64,000 nucleotides of DNA from CAVQBP01 sp963740945 (GCA_963740945.1 CAVUGE010000007.1:66398-130397), one strand, 5' to 3'. Shown: positions 27,002 through 36,811, numbered from the stretch's first letter. Translations and numbers: made by a program. Notes: generated by a model not told the origin, from the letters alone.

Positions 27002-27143
27002 TGCTTAATATTTAAACAACTCTATTTCGCTGTGTATAGAGATTATTCACCGCCGGAATTAGAGTTTCTTTGTTCGAGTAAAAATGTTGTGTAATTTTCA
27101 ATGAAATAATTGAATAATCTATCCGGAAGGTTAAAAATCGCTT

Positions 27144-28040
27144 ATGCTTATAGTTGAAAACCTGGTAAAAGAATTCAAAAATGTCAGGGCTGTTGATAAT
27201 ATTTCATTTAAGATTGAAGAAGGGAGAATATTCGGACTTCTCGGACCGAATGGTGCAGGTAAGACAACAATTATAAGAATAGTTTTAAATATTATAAAGC
27301 CGACTTCAGGGAGTATTTCTTTTGAAGGTCAGAAAATAACAAAAGAATTTTTTAATATAATAGGATACCTTCCGGAAGAACGGGGACTCTATAAAAGAAG
27401 CAAGGTAATTGATTCAATTCTTTATTTTGCCGGGTTGAAAAATATGTCAAAAGAATCAGCCTTAAAAGAGGCTGAGTACTGGTTAAAGAAATTAGAAGCC
27501 GCTGAGTATAGGGATAAAAAAATACAGGAATTATCAAAGGGAAACCAGCAAAAAATTCAATTTATAATATCTGTAATTCATAATCCAAAATTATTAATTC
27601 TGGATGAACCTTTTACCGGATTTGATCCGATTAACCAGCAATTAATAAAAGAAACAATCCTTTCCTTCGTTGATTCAGGGAAAATTATCATTTTATCTAC
27701 ACATCAAATGGAAACGGCGGAAAAATTATGCTCGGAAATCTTATTATTAAATAAAGGAAGGGAAGTTGTAAGCGGCAGCTTAAACAAAGTTAAAAAAAGA
27801 TACGGAGGGAACAATATTAAAATAGAATATAACGGCGATGCATCTTTTATAAAACACCTTCCCTTTGTCAAGCAGGTTGATATTTACAGTAATTATGCGG
27901 AAGTTCAAATGAATGATGGTATACCACCCGATGAGCTTTTAATAGCTATAGTCGGTAAAATTAGTATCAGCAATTTTTCTGTAATCGAACCGACGCTAAA
28001 TAAAATATTCATCGATGTAATAAACCAAAACGCAGACTAA
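27144..28040 (+). CDS. ABC transporter ATP-binding protein (NatA-like)
   Basis: This 298-residue ATPase has Walker A GPNGAGKTT, the Q-loop region, signature ELSKGNQQKIQF (a variant LSKGNxQ as in NatA-type exporters), Walker B LLILDEPFTG and switch histidine LSTHQME. The 80-residue C-terminal extension is typical of the NatA/drug-export ABC-A branch. It precedes the permease gene by five bases, and the two form a two-gene exporter. The substrate (sodium ions or small amphiphiles in relatives) is not known here. Confidence 0.92.
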   Translation: MLIVENLVKEFKNVRAVDNISFKIEEGRIFGLLGPNGAGKTTIIRIVLNIIKPTSGSISFEGQKITKEFFNIIGYLPEERGLYKRSKVIDSILYFAGLKNMSKESALKEAEYWLKKLEAAEYRDKKIQELSKGNQQKIQFIISVIHNPKLLILDEPFTGFDPINQQLIKETILSFVDSGKIIILSTHQMETAEKLCSEILLLNKGREVVSGSLNKVKKRYGGNNIKIEYNGDASFIKHLPFVKQVDIYSNYAEVQMNDGIPPDELLIAIVGKISISNFSVIEPTLNKIFIDVINQNAD

Positions 28041-28045
28041 TTTTT

Positions 28046-29296
28046 ATGAAAAAGATATTAACCGTTGCCAAATGGGAATTTCTTGAAAAAGTAAAGACTA
28101 AGGCATTCATAATTTCAATTATACTTACACCTACAATAGTAATATTTTTCTCACTTGCTCCAACACTCCTATCAGGAAAAGAATCAGATACAACAAAAGT
28201 TATAGGAATTGTTGATACTTCCGGGATTTACTACCACCCGATGGATGAGAGTCTTGATAAATATAGAATTGAAAAGAATCAGCCTGCTTATATTCTAATC
28301 AGCCTTTCTGCAGGAGAAGATCATAAGAACATTGACAGTCTGAGAATTATTGCCGATGCGGATGTTCTTAACGGAAAAGTAGAGGGGTATCTTTTAGTTA
28401 ATAATGGCGGAACGGATTCTGTAAGTGCGGAATATAGAACTAAATCTGTAAGTAATTTTAAGGATACACAAAAGTTTACCGAAGCTTTCAATACAGCGAG
28501 GATTAAAAGCCGGTTAGAAGCAGAAGGAATAAGTTCTAAAATCATGGATTATATTTCAAGAAATGTTGATATAAAATCTGTTAAACTTGAAGAAACCGGG
28601 AAAGCAAACAGAAACGATTCACTTACAACCTTTTTTACTGCATTTATTTTTGTGATGCTGTTGTTCATGCTGATTATGTTATCAGGTCAGATGCTTGTAA
28701 GAAGTTTAGTAGAAGAAAAATCGAACAGGCTGATCGAAATAATAATATCAAGCTGTTCCGCCGACGAATTATTGACAGGGAAAATTTTAGGGCTGGGCGC
28801 ACTGGGATTATTTCAAGTACTAATATGGGGATTGATTGCCGTTGCATTACTTGGAGCATCATTGATACCTTTTACAGCTTTAAATAATATTTTACCCATG
28901 CTGATTTATTTCCTGCTGGGTTATGTTTTTTATACGGCAATTTTTGTAGGGATAGGCTCAATTGTTACAACCGAACAGGAAGCCCAGCAGATAACCACAT
29001 ATTTAAGCTTCCTACTTCTCCTCCCTATTGTTTTGATATTACCGGTAATGGAGAATCCCAATTCAATCTTAATTAAAATTTTATCATATATCCCCCTTAC
29101 ACTTCCGACTGCAATGCTGCTTAGACTTAATTTAACTCCCGTTCCAATAATAATTCAGGTAATTACATCCGCTATAATGCTCGTTTCAATTTATGTGGCA
29201 ATAAAATTTGCAGGTAAAATTTTTAGAATTGGAATTTTGTCATATGGTAAACGGCCCTCGCTGAAGGAATTGGGGGAATGGATCAGGGAGTCTTAA
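28046..29296 (+). CDS. ABC-2 type permease (NatB-like)
   Basis: This 416-residue membrane protein begins MKKILTVAKWEFLEKVKTKA, followed by one helix. A soluble extracytoplasmic domain of about 160 residues (VIGIVDTSGIYY, RIIADADVLNGKVEGYLLV) comes next, then five or six C-terminal helices with the ABC-2 motif LVRSLVEEKSNRLIEIIISS. This is the NatB/ABC-2 layout. It pairs with the upstream ATPase gene. Downstream, a short AAGTTCAAGTTCAAGT run separates it from the PrsW gene. Confidence 0.9.
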   Translation: MKKILTVAKWEFLEKVKTKAFIISIILTPTIVIFFSLAPTLLSGKESDTTKVIGIVDTSGIYYHPMDESLDKYRIEKNQPAYILISLSAGEDHKNIDSLRIIADADVLNGKVEGYLLVNNGGTDSVSAEYRTKSVSNFKDTQKFTEAFNTARIKSRLEAEGISSKIMDYISRNVDIKSVKLEETGKANRNDSLTTFFTAFIFVMLLFMLIMLSGQMLVRSLVEEKSNRLIEIIISSCSADELLTGKILGLGALGLFQVLIWGLIAVALLGASLIPFTALNNILPMLIYFLLGYVFYTAIFVGIGSIVTTEQEAQQITTYLSFLLLLPIVLILPVMENPNSILIKILSYIPLTLPTAMLLRLNLTPVPIIIQVITSAIMLVSIYVAIKFAGKIFRIGILSYGKRPSLKELGEWIRES

Positions 29297-29318
29297 GAGC
29301 AAGTTCAAGTTCAAGTAT

Positions 29319-30284
29319 ATGTTAATTATGTTAGTTGTAATCTCTGTTTTAGCTGCTGTAATTCCGATGGTTTTATATTTAATCCTTATCTGGAGATTGG
29401 ATAAATATGAGCGGGAACCTTTTGGATCGGTATTAAGAAGCTATGTATGGGGAGGGATTGGAGCAATTTTTTTTTCATTATTATTCAGTGAAATTCTTTC
29501 CGAAAGCTTATCTTTGTTTATTATCAATAAAAATCTAATGGATCAAGTTGATGCATTTTATATTGCGCCATTTGTCGAAGAGATTACAAAAGGTTTATTT
29601 CTGCTGGTACTGGTATCGAGGAAAAAGTTTGATAATGTTACGGACGGATTAGTGTATGGAGGAGCAATAGGATTAGGGTTCGGAATGACGGAAAATTTAT
29701 TCTATTTTATTTCATACGGAAAGACTTTCCCGGCATTATTAACATTAATAATTATTAGAACATTATTCTCTGCAGTAATGCATTGTGTATCCACGGGAAC
29801 ATTAGGTGCATTTTTAGGGTATGCAAAGTTCAACAGTTATACACATAAGATTATATTACCATTTATCGGCTTAATGATAGCAATGTTTATACATTTTTCA
29901 TGGAATTATACCGTAAGCAACAGGTCAACAACTTTACTGGCGTTTATATTTATGCTGTTTGCAATTACGGTATATGCAGTAGTTTATTCACTTTCTATTT
30001 CAAAGGAAAAGAGAATAATTTATTCCGAACTGCTTCCTGAAAGTGAGAATGGGATAATACCGCCGGAGCATTTAGAAATTCTAAATTCATTTAAAAGAAA
30101 TAGACATGGCTGGGTTGATGAAAGTATTAGGAAATTATATATTAAAGCAGCAACTACTTTGGCTTTTAGAAAGATGCAGGAAAAAAATTCAAAAGGAGCA
30201 AGAAAAATATCATATGAGCAAGATATTGATTACTATAGAAAACAAATTAGTGACCTATTGAATAGACTTCCCGGAACTGTGTAA
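29319..30284 (+). CDS. PrsW-family intramembrane metalloprotease
   Basis: This 321-residue polytopic protein carries the PrsW glutamate pair APFVEEITKG, the second motif GMTENLFYF and histidines in SAVMHCVSTG and MFIHFSWNYT, the expected metal ligands of this CPBP-related family. In Bacillus PrsW cleaves an anti-sigma factor under envelope stress; the target here is unknown. The C-terminal 100 residues are soluble and helical. Its stop codon overlaps the next start (TAATG), opening a five-gene operon. Confidence 0.88.
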   Translation: MLIMLVVISVLAAVIPMVLYLILIWRLDKYEREPFGSVLRSYVWGGIGAIFFSLLFSEILSESLSLFIINKNLMDQVDAFYIAPFVEEITKGLFLLVLVSRKKFDNVTDGLVYGGAIGLGFGMTENLFYFISYGKTFPALLTLIIIRTLFSAVMHCVSTGTLGAFLGYAKFNSYTHKIILPFIGLMIAMFIHFSWNYTVSNRSTTLLAFIFMLFAITVYAVVYSLSISKEKRIIYSELLPESENGIIPPEHLEILNSFKRNRHGWVDESIRKLYIKAATTLAFRKMQEKNSKGARKISYEQDIDYYRKQISDLLNRLPGTV

Positions 30285-30976
30285 TGAAACAAAATTCTTC
30301 CATTTATATTCTTTCCCCTTTCCCGGTTTTTAATAAAGATTTAGTCCCTGATTTTGAATCTTTTGATAAAGAACATTCTTCTTATTTATATAAGACTTTA
30401 ATACTGAACTATAAAGAAATTACAAAAAAGATATCTGAAACATTAAATATATTTTTCATTTTTGATAAAAAAGACGAAGGTTTTTTAAGTGAAGATTTTC
30501 ACGATTATGAGAATGTTACATTTATTGAATCAGGCGGGACTTCAATACTAAAGAGTTTAGCAGATAAATATTTTTACAAATTCACCAACAACATTGTTAT
30601 TTTCTTCAACTCTATCGGAATAACTCCGGAAGATTTAGATAAGATTTTCAATTTGCTCTGCATGGAAGACGAAGCTATTGTGTTAGGAAAAAGTATAAAT
30701 CAAAGCCTTTCATTTGTCGGATTCAATTCTTTCAATCTGAAAATCTTTGAAGATATAGAGTTGTCAAATATTGATTATGATTATTTTCTCAACCGGGTAG
30801 CAAAATTTGAACATTTTATACATGTTTTAGATAACTTTATGTTAATAAAAAATATAAATGATTTCAGAAACTTATATAACCAATTATCGAAAAAGGAAAG
30901 CTTTGCTTACTGCAGCCAGGAAATACATGAAAGATTTACAAATTTGTTCATAGAATATAAGGACCTTTTGAAATGA
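30284..30976 (+). CDS. Unknown protein, divergent DUF2064 glycosyltransferase-like
   Basis: This 230-residue soluble protein has no strong motif. The layout (short beta strand IYILSPFPV at the N-terminus, then LADKYFYKFTNNIVIFFNSIGIT, EDLDKIFNLLC and EAIVLGKSINQSLSFVGFN) follows that of DUF2064/TIGR04282 GT-A-like proteins. The aspartates that would bind a nucleotide sugar are missing, so activity is doubtful. It overlaps PrsW by one base and nadD by four, so it is part of the operon. Confidence 0.6.
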   Translation: MKQNSSIYILSPFPVFNKDLVPDFESFDKEHSSYLYKTLILNYKEITKKISETLNIFFIFDKKDEGFLSEDFHDYENVTFIESGGTSILKSLADKYFYKFTNNIVIFFNSIGITPEDLDKIFNLLCMEDEAIVLGKSINQSLSFVGFNSFNLKIFEDIELSNIDYDYFLNRVAKFEHFIHVLDNFMLIKNINDFRNLYNQLSKKESFAYCSQEIHERFTNLFIEYKDLLK

Positions 30977-31551
30977 CTGCAGTTGGTATTCTTGGAGGGA
31001 CTTTTGATCCTGTCCACCTTGGTCACCTGATTACAGCGCAAGCAGTTAAAGAAATTCGCAATTTAGATAAAATAATCTTTATACCTGCATACATATCTCC
31101 GCATAAAACAGATAAATTTTCAGCAAAGGGAATGCATAGATTAAAAATGCTTGAGCTCGCAATAGAAGGATTCCCCAGTTTTGAATTTTCAGATATTGAA
31201 TTAAAAGCAAAATCAATTTCTTATACAGTTAAAACTCTCGAAGAGTTCAAAAAAAAATTCGAAAATTTGGAATTTATTATCGGATATGATAATATTATTA
31301 ATTTTAATACGTGGAAAAATCCCGATAAGGTTATCGAGCTTGCCAAATTAATTGTATTAAGAAGAAGAACAGACGATGAAAAAATAGAAAGAGACAAATA
31401 CTACCGTGCTGCACATTTCGTTAAGACACCGGTGATAGAAATCAGCAGCAGCGATATTCGAATGAGAATAAAGGAAGGAAAACCGATAGATTTTTTAGTA
31501 CCTCAAAAAGTGAGAGAATATATCAATACATTTAATTTATATAAGGAATAA
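30973..31551 (+). CDS. nadD: Nicotinate-nucleotide adenylyltransferase
   Basis: This 192-residue cytoplasmic enzyme of NAD synthesis adenylates nicotinate mononucleotide. It has the nucleotidyltransferase signature GILGGTFDPVHLGHL at the N-terminus, FIPAYISPHK, the NadD-type segment FIIGYDNIINFNTWKN, and the second motif ISSSDIRMRI with the ISSTxIR-type serine. Length is standard. The start overlaps the upstream gene by four bases (ATGA). Confidence 0.95.
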   Translation: MTAVGILGGTFDPVHLGHLITAQAVKEIRNLDKIIFIPAYISPHKTDKFSAKGMHRLKMLELAIEGFPSFEFSDIELKAKSISYTVKTLEEFKKKFENLEFIIGYDNIINFNTWKNPDKVIELAKLIVLRRRTDDEKIERDKYYRAAHFVKTPVIEISSSDIRMRIKEGKPIDFLVPQKVREYINTFNLYKE

Positions 31552-31554
31552 ATT

Positions 31555-32478
31555 ATGAAAATTCTAGTTACAGGCGGAGCAGGATTTATTGCTTCACAAA
31601 TAGCAGATGCATTTATCAATGAAGGTCATGATGTATTTATTTTAGATAACTTGGCTACAGGCTTTGAAAAAAATGTTAATCCCAAAGCAACATTTATAAA
31701 GAAAGATATAGGTGATAAAAGCCTTTCCGAATTATTCGAAAAAGAAAAATTTGATGTTGTTAATCATCATGCAGCACAGATGGATGTTCGGCGTTCTGTA
31801 GCTGACCCGGTATTTGATGCGAACACAAATATTTTAGGAACAATTAATTTACTTCAGAATTGTATAAAAACCGGAGTTAAAAAATTTATGTTTGCATCCA
31901 CGGGAGGAGCAGTTTACGGAGAGCAGGAATATTATCCCGCAGATGAAAAACATCCTACCGCTCCCCTATCCCCTTACGGAATATCGAAACTTGCCGTAGA
32001 AAAATATTTGTTCTTCTATAATGCACAGTATAAGTTAAATTACACAATACTGAGATATGCAAATATTTACGGTCCGCGTCAAAACCCCTTCGGAGAAGCA
32101 GGAGTAGTAGCAATATTTTCGACAAAACTAATTAAGAATGAGCAGCCGATGATAAATGGAAGCGGAAAACAAACACGCGATTATGTTTTTGTCGGTGATG
32201 TGGTAAAAGCAAATTTAATTACACTAAACGATACGAAATCGGATATATATAATATCGGAACTTCTAAGGAAACCGATGTTAATGAATTATTCCAGATGTT
32301 AAACAAAATTGCCGGAAATAATAAAGAAGAAAAGCATGGTCATGCTGCTCCGGGAGAACAAATGAGGAGTGTTATTACCTCCGATAAATTGTATAAAACT
32401 TTTAATTGGAGGCCTTCAACACCATTAAATGAAGGACTTCAAAAGACAGTTGATTTCTTTAGGGCATCTTCAAAATGA
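31555..32478 (+). CDS. NAD-dependent epimerase (UDP-glucose 4-epimerase type)
   Basis: This 307-residue short-chain dehydrogenase of the extended family has GGAGFIASQIADAF for NAD binding, FILDNLATG, HHAAQMDVRRSV, the serine of FASTGGAVYG, and the catalytic pair YGISK. The RYANIYGPRQ segment and QTRDYVFVGDV are typical of GalE-like epimerases. Substrate and stereochemistry cannot be fixed without comparison; UDP-Glc/UDP-Gal or UDP-GlcNAc/UDP-GalNAc are likely. It supplies sugar nucleotides, plausibly for the polysaccharide genes elsewhere in the window. It overlaps meaB by four bases. Confidence 0.88.
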   Translation: MKILVTGGAGFIASQIADAFINEGHDVFILDNLATGFEKNVNPKATFIKKDIGDKSLSELFEKEKFDVVNHHAAQMDVRRSVADPVFDANTNILGTINLLQNCIKTGVKKFMFASTGGAVYGEQEYYPADEKHPTAPLSPYGISKLAVEKYLFFYNAQYKLNYTILRYANIYGPRQNPFGEAGVVAIFSTKLIKNEQPMINGSGKQTRDYVFVGDVVKANLITLNDTKSDIYNIGTSKETDVNELFQMLNKIAGNNKEEKHGHAAPGEQMRSVITSDKLYKTFNWRPSTPLNEGLQKTVDFFRASSK

Positions 32479-33455
32479 TCGAAGATTCCTTTTTAGAAAA
32501 ATTATTTAATAATGATAGACGTTCTGTTGCTCGCGCAATTTCTATTGTTGAATCCGGAAATGAAACATCTTCCGGTTTATTAAAGGAAATATTTAGTAAA
32601 ACTGGTAATGCCTTCAGGATAGGTATTACAGGACCACCGGGAGCCGGGAAAAGTACTATAACAAATCAACTAACGAAATTGTATGCAGCACAAAATAAAA
32701 AGATAGGGATAATTGCTGTCGATCCGACAAGTCCGTTTACCGGCGGAGCTTTACTTGGAGATAGGGTTAGGATGAATGATGTAGGGCAGATACCAAATGT
32801 ATTTATTCGAAGCATGGCAACAAGAGGAAGTCTAGGCGGATTAAGTAAAAAAACAATTGATGCTGCCGATGTTTTGGATGCAGCAGGCTTTGATATAATT
32901 ATATTTGAAACCGTTGGAGTCGGGCAATCGGAACTTGATATAGCACAGGCAGCAGATACAACAGTTGTTGTGTTAGTTCCCGAATCGGGTGATTCGGTTC
33001 AGGCAATGAAAGCCGGTTTAATGGAAATTGCAGATATATTTATCTTAAATAAGAGTGATAGACCCGCTTCTCATCAGGCTTTAACTGCATTAAAAACTAT
33101 ATTAATGATGAAAGCTCACGATGAAAATTCTTGGCTTCCGAATATCATTAAAACAGTTGCAACTGAAAATAAGGGGATTCAGGAAACAGCAGATGAAATT
33201 GAACGGCATAAAGAACATCTAAAATCCGGGAATAAATTTTTAATAAAGAGAGAAGAACGAACAAAAAAAAGGATAAAGGACATTGTCGAAGATAAAATCA
33301 GAAAGGAATTATGGACAAAAAGTGAAAATTCATATACCGGTCAAGAGAAAAATTCATTAAATTCCTATCTGGAAAAAGTAATCCGTCAATGGCAGAATCT
33401 TTCTCCATATCACATAGCAGAAGAAATAATAGATAATTATAAGAATCAAAAGTAA
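32475..33455 (+). CDS. meaB: MeaB/ArgK-type GTPase (methylmalonyl-CoA mutase chaperone)
   Basis: This 326-residue P-loop GTPase assists cofactor loading and protection of adenosylcobalamin-dependent methylmalonyl-CoA mutase. Visible motifs are GPPGAGKST, AVDPTSPFTGGALLGDRVRM, RSMATRGSLGGLS, ETVGVGQSE and NKSD, in the family's order. No mutase gene lies in the window. The presence of an acyl-CoA dehydrogenase and acyl-CoA carboxylase just downstream fits propionate or branched-chain amino-acid catabolism through methylmalonyl-CoA. Last gene of the PrsW-nadD operon; 97-bp repeat copy 2 begins nine bases after the stop. Confidence 0.93.
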   Translation: MIEDSFLEKLFNNDRRSVARAISIVESGNETSSGLLKEIFSKTGNAFRIGITGPPGAGKSTITNQLTKLYAAQNKKIGIIAVDPTSPFTGGALLGDRVRMNDVGQIPNVFIRSMATRGSLGGLSKKTIDAADVLDAAGFDIIIFETVGVGQSELDIAQAADTTVVVLVPESGDSVQAMKAGLMEIADIFILNKSDRPASHQALTALKTILMMKAHDENSWLPNIIKTVATENKGIQETADEIERHKEHLKSGNKFLIKREERTKKRIKDIVEDKIRKELWTKSENSYTGQEKNSLNSYLEKVIRQWQNLSPYHIAEEIIDNYKNQK

Positions 33456-33463
33456 TTTGCTTA

Positions 33464-33560
33464 AAAGATGACATCTTTTATTTTTTAAAAATAAGATTTA
33501 TCGAACTTACATTTTAATAAAAAATTGTAAGTAATTTTTCTTTTTAAAGATGTCATCTTT
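33464..33560 (+). repeat. 97-bp dyad-ended repeat, copy 2
   Basis: It begins AAAGATGACATCTTT and ends AAAGATGTCATCTTT with interior core CTTACATTTTAATAAAAAAT. It is followed by ACATCTATGTAACTCA, a right-flank sequence shared with copy 3. It lies between meaB and the acyl-CoA dehydrogenase gene. Confidence 0.92.
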
Positions 33561-33684
33561 ACATCTATGTAACTCAACTTAATATTAAAATTTTATAGTA
33601 GTCCAAAAGACATATTATAAATCTTTAAGGTTTCAAATTAAAATTTAGGCTGCCAAAAGTAGAATAAATAGAAAGGGAAACTAT

Positions 33685-34851
33685 ATGGAAACAACTACTG
33701 CGCAATTCGTTATAGATCTATCGGAAAACCAGGTTATTATTAAAGATACGATAAGAGACTTTACCGAAAAGAATATTCGTCCGCAAATTATGAAATTTGA
33801 TGAATCACAGGAATTTCCAATAGAAATACTGCAGAAGCTTGGTAAATTAGGATTTCTAGGAATACTGGTTTCTGAAGAATACGGAGGAGCCGGATTAGGC
33901 TATATGGATTTTGCAGTAATAATTGAAGAACTTGCAAAAGTAGATCCTTCTATTTCATTATCTGTTGCTGCTCATAATGGGTTGTGCACAAATCATATTT
34001 ATAAATTTGCAAATGAAGAACAGAAGAAGAAATATTTGCCGGATTTAGCATCGGGTAAAAAGCTTGGCGCTTGGGGATTAACCGAATCTTCTTCAGGGAG
34101 TGACGCTGCTGGAATGAGATCATTCGCAGAAAAAAAAGGTGATTATTATATATTAAACGGGAATAAGACTTTTACTACCCATGGTACTGTCGGTGAGACT
34201 GCTGTAATTATGGCAATAACAGATAAAAGCAAAGGCAAGAAAGGAATATCTGCATTTATACTAGAAAAGGGAATGGAAGGATTTATTGCCGGGAAAAAAG
34301 AAAATAAGCTTGGAATGAGGGCAAGCGATACTACACAATTAATGTTCGATAATTGTAAAGTCCCTGCAGAAAACTTAATCGGAGAAGAAGGAGACGGATT
34401 TATTCAGGCAATGAAAATTTTAGAGGGAGGAAGAATTTCTATTGCTTCTTTAAGCGTGGGATTGGCTCAAGGCTGCCTTGATGCTTCTTTAAAATATGTT
34501 AATGAGAGAAAACAGTTCGGAAAACTGCTAAAAGAATTCCAGGCGATACAATTTAAACTCTCTGAGATGGCGGTGAATATTGAAGCCGCCAGATTATTAA
34601 CTCATAGAGCAGCATTTATGAAGGATAATAACCAGCCTAATACTAAAGAAGCAGCGATGGCAAAGTTATTTGCGAGTGAGATTGCAGAAAGGGCATCAAG
34701 TGAAGCTGTACAGATATTCGGAGGTTACGGATTTACAAAAGATTATCCCGTTGAGAAATTTTACCGTGATGTAAAACTTTGTACTATTGGAGAGGGTACA
34801 TCAGAAATTCAGAGGATAGTGATTGCAAGAGATTTATTAAAAAATATATAA
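33685..34851 (+). CDS. Acyl-CoA dehydrogenase (short- or branched-chain type)
   Basis: This 388-residue flavoenzyme carries out the alpha,beta-dehydrogenation of acyl-CoA. Family signatures: GAWGLTESSSGSDAAGM (FAD binding), FDNCKVPAENLIGEEGDGF, NERKQFGKLLKEFQAIQFKL, and CTIGEGTSEIQRIVIARDLL with the catalytic glutamate at the usual position near the C-terminus. Sequence type and length fit butyryl-, isobutyryl- or isovaleryl-CoA dehydrogenases; substrate is not certain. It is bracketed by repeat copies 2 and 3. Confidence 0.92.
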   Translation: METTTAQFVIDLSENQVIIKDTIRDFTEKNIRPQIMKFDESQEFPIEILQKLGKLGFLGILVSEEYGGAGLGYMDFAVIIEELAKVDPSISLSVAAHNGLCTNHIYKFANEEQKKKYLPDLASGKKLGAWGLTESSSGSDAAGMRSFAEKKGDYYILNGNKTFTTHGTVGETAVIMAITDKSKGKKGISAFILEKGMEGFIAGKKENKLGMRASDTTQLMFDNCKVPAENLIGEEGDGFIQAMKILEGGRISIASLSVGLAQGCLDASLKYVNERKQFGKLLKEFQAIQFKLSEMAVNIEAARLLTHRAAFMKDNNQPNTKEAAMAKLFASEIAERASSEAVQIFGGYGFTKDYPVEKFYRDVKLCTIGEGTSEIQRIVIARDLLKNI

Positions 34852-34860
34852 GATTTCATC

Positions 34861-34940
34861 AATCTATTGCAGTTCACTTTAGTGAACTGAGACAAAAGGA
34901 AGGGAAAAAAGAAAGAGGCTTTAGCCTCATTAATAATTTA
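34861..34940. repeat. Two short intergenic palindromes
   Basis: CAGTTCACTTTAGTGAACTG (34870-34889) and GAGGCTTTAGCCTC (34915-34928) follow the acyl-CoA dehydrogenase stop. Each can form a hairpin. They resemble the TGGCTAAAGCCA type at 18762 and may shape the 3' end of the transcript. Confidence 0.6.
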
Positions 34941-34965
34941 TCTTGACTGGTATGATAATTTATCG

Positions 34966-35062
34966 AAAGATGACATCTTTACTAATTAAAAATAAGGATT
35001 AATCTGAACTTACATTTTAATAAAAATTGAAAATTAACTTTCTTTTTAAAGATGTCATCTTT
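34966..35062 (+). repeat. 97-bp dyad-ended repeat, copy 3
   Basis: Ends AAAGATGACATCTTT and AAAGATGTCATCTTT, interior core CTTACATTTTAATAAAAATT. The right flank ACATCTGCGTAACTCA is the clearest version of the conserved extension. It lies between the acyl-CoA dehydrogenase and carboxylase genes. Confidence 0.92.
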
Positions 35063-35097
35063 ACATCTGCGTAACTCAATTATTAACATAGATTCTT

Positions 35098-36765
35098 ATG
35101 AAAAAAATAGGCAATGAAATAAAAGAGAATGAATTATTTCTTAAGCGGGAAGATTATCAGAAAAATCTTTTAAGAAAGCTAAATGCCGAAAGGGAAAAGA
35201 TAAAGTTGGGGGGCGGAAAAAAAGCGATGGAAAAACATAAAGCAAAAAGTAAGCTTACTGCGAGGGAACGGATTAATCTTTTAATAGATAATCCCAAATC
35301 ATTTTATGAATTAAACACATTTGCAGCTTTTGAAATGTACGAAGAATACGGCGGGGCGCCTTCTTCGGGAACAATATTCGGAATTGGAAAAATTCATGGA
35401 AGAAATCATGTAATAGTAGCGAATGATGCAACAGTAAAAGCCGGTGCATGGTTTCCAATTACTGCGAAAAAAAATCTTCGTGCACAGGAAATTGCAATTG
35501 ATAACCGGCTTCCGATTGTTTACCTGGTAGACAGCGCCGGAGTTTTTCTTCCGCTTCAGGATGAAATTTTCCCTGATAAAGAGCATTTCGGCAGAATTTT
35601 TAGGAATAATGCAATTATGTCATCAATGGGAATTTCTCAGATATCAGCAATAATGGGCCCATGTGTTGCAGGAGGAGCTTATTTACCTATCATGAGTGAT
35701 GAAGCATTAATAGTTGAAGGTGAAGGTTCGGTCTTTTTAGCAGGTTCACATCTTGTAAAGGCTGCGATAGGTGAAGTAATCGACAATGAAACCCTTGGCG
35801 GAGCTAAAGTTCAATCAAATATTTCGGGAGTCACCGATTATATTGTAAAAAATGATGAAGAATGTTTGAAGCAGATCAGAAGTATTATAGAAAAAAAAGG
35901 AAATATGGTGAAGGCAGGATTCAATAGAATAGAAAGTAAACCGCCGCTCTTTCCTGCAAAGGAGATTTTAGGAATACTTCCCGAAGATACAATTAAACCG
36001 TATGATACATACGATATCATAGGAAGAATAATTGATGAATCCGATATGGATGAATATAAAGCCGGTTACGGCAAGACTATAATTACGGGCTACGGCAGAA
36101 TTGACGGCTGGTCTGTTGGTATTGTAGCAAATCAAAGAAGTGTTGTAAAAACTGAAGCGGTTAAAGGCGGAGGTGAAATGCAAGTAGGGGGAGTTATTTA
36201 CTCCGACAGTGCAGATAAAGCAGCAAGATTTATAATGAACTGCAATCAGAAAAAAATCCCTCTTGTCTTCTTACAGGATGTAACTGGATTTATGGTTGGG
36301 AGCCGTGCAGAACATGGGGGTATAATCAAAGACGGTGCAAAAATGGTAAATGCAGTTGCAAATTCTGTAGTACCTAAAATTACTATAATTATCGGAAACA
36401 GCTTTGGAGCGGGTAATTATGCAATGTGCGGTAAAGCCTACGATCCGCGTTTTATATTTGCCTATCCAAATGCAAAGATTGCTGTAATGGGGGGTAATCA
36501 AGCAAGCAGTGTTCTACTTGATATAAAATTAAAGCAGTCGCAAAAAAGCGGAAAAGAATTTTCAAAAGAAGAGAAGAAAAAACTGCTTGATGAAATAACA
36601 AATTCTTATGAAGAAAAAAGCAATCCACTGTACGCGGCTGCAAGATTATGGATTGATGAAATTATTGATCCAACTTTAACAAGAGAATATATTTCAATGG
36701 CAATTGAATCTGCTAATAATAATCCTGAAATATCAAGATTTAATACAGGAGTTATTCAAACTTGA
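35098..36765 (+). CDS. Acyl-CoA carboxylase beta subunit (carboxyltransferase; methylcrotonyl- or propionyl-CoA type)
   Basis: This 555-residue crotonase-fold carboxyltransferase transfers CO2 from biotin to an acyl-CoA. Motifs: KSKLTARERINLLID, YLVDSAGVFLPLQDEIFPDK, GRIFRNNAIMSSMGISQISA, MGPCVAGGAYLPIMSDEALI and FLQDVTGFMVGSRAEHGGIIK. The DExFPD and HFGRIF region matches methylcrotonyl-CoA carboxylase beta more than the propionyl type. The biotin carboxylase and carrier are not adjacent, so the complex must be encoded elsewhere. It lies between repeat copies 3 and 4. Confidence 0.9.
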   Translation: MKKIGNEIKENELFLKREDYQKNLLRKLNAEREKIKLGGGKKAMEKHKAKSKLTARERINLLIDNPKSFYELNTFAAFEMYEEYGGAPSSGTIFGIGKIHGRNHVIVANDATVKAGAWFPITAKKNLRAQEIAIDNRLPIVYLVDSAGVFLPLQDEIFPDKEHFGRIFRNNAIMSSMGISQISAIMGPCVAGGAYLPIMSDEALIVEGEGSVFLAGSHLVKAAIGEVIDNETLGGAKVQSNISGVTDYIVKNDEECLKQIRSIIEKKGNMVKAGFNRIESKPPLFPAKEILGILPEDTIKPYDTYDIIGRIIDESDMDEYKAGYGKTIITGYGRIDGWSVGIVANQRSVVKTEAVKGGGEMQVGGVIYSDSADKAARFIMNCNQKKIPLVFLQDVTGFMVGSRAEHGGIIKDGAKMVNAVANSVVPKITIIIGNSFGAGNYAMCGKAYDPRFIFAYPNAKIAVMGGNQASSVLLDIKLKQSQKSGKEFSKEEKKKLLDEITNSYEEKSNPLYAAARLWIDEIIDPTLTREYISMAIESANNNPEISRFNTGVIQT

Positions 36766-36811
36766 TTATAGATATTTTTTAGTAACTCACGTTACGCAAG
36801 AATCTTATTTG

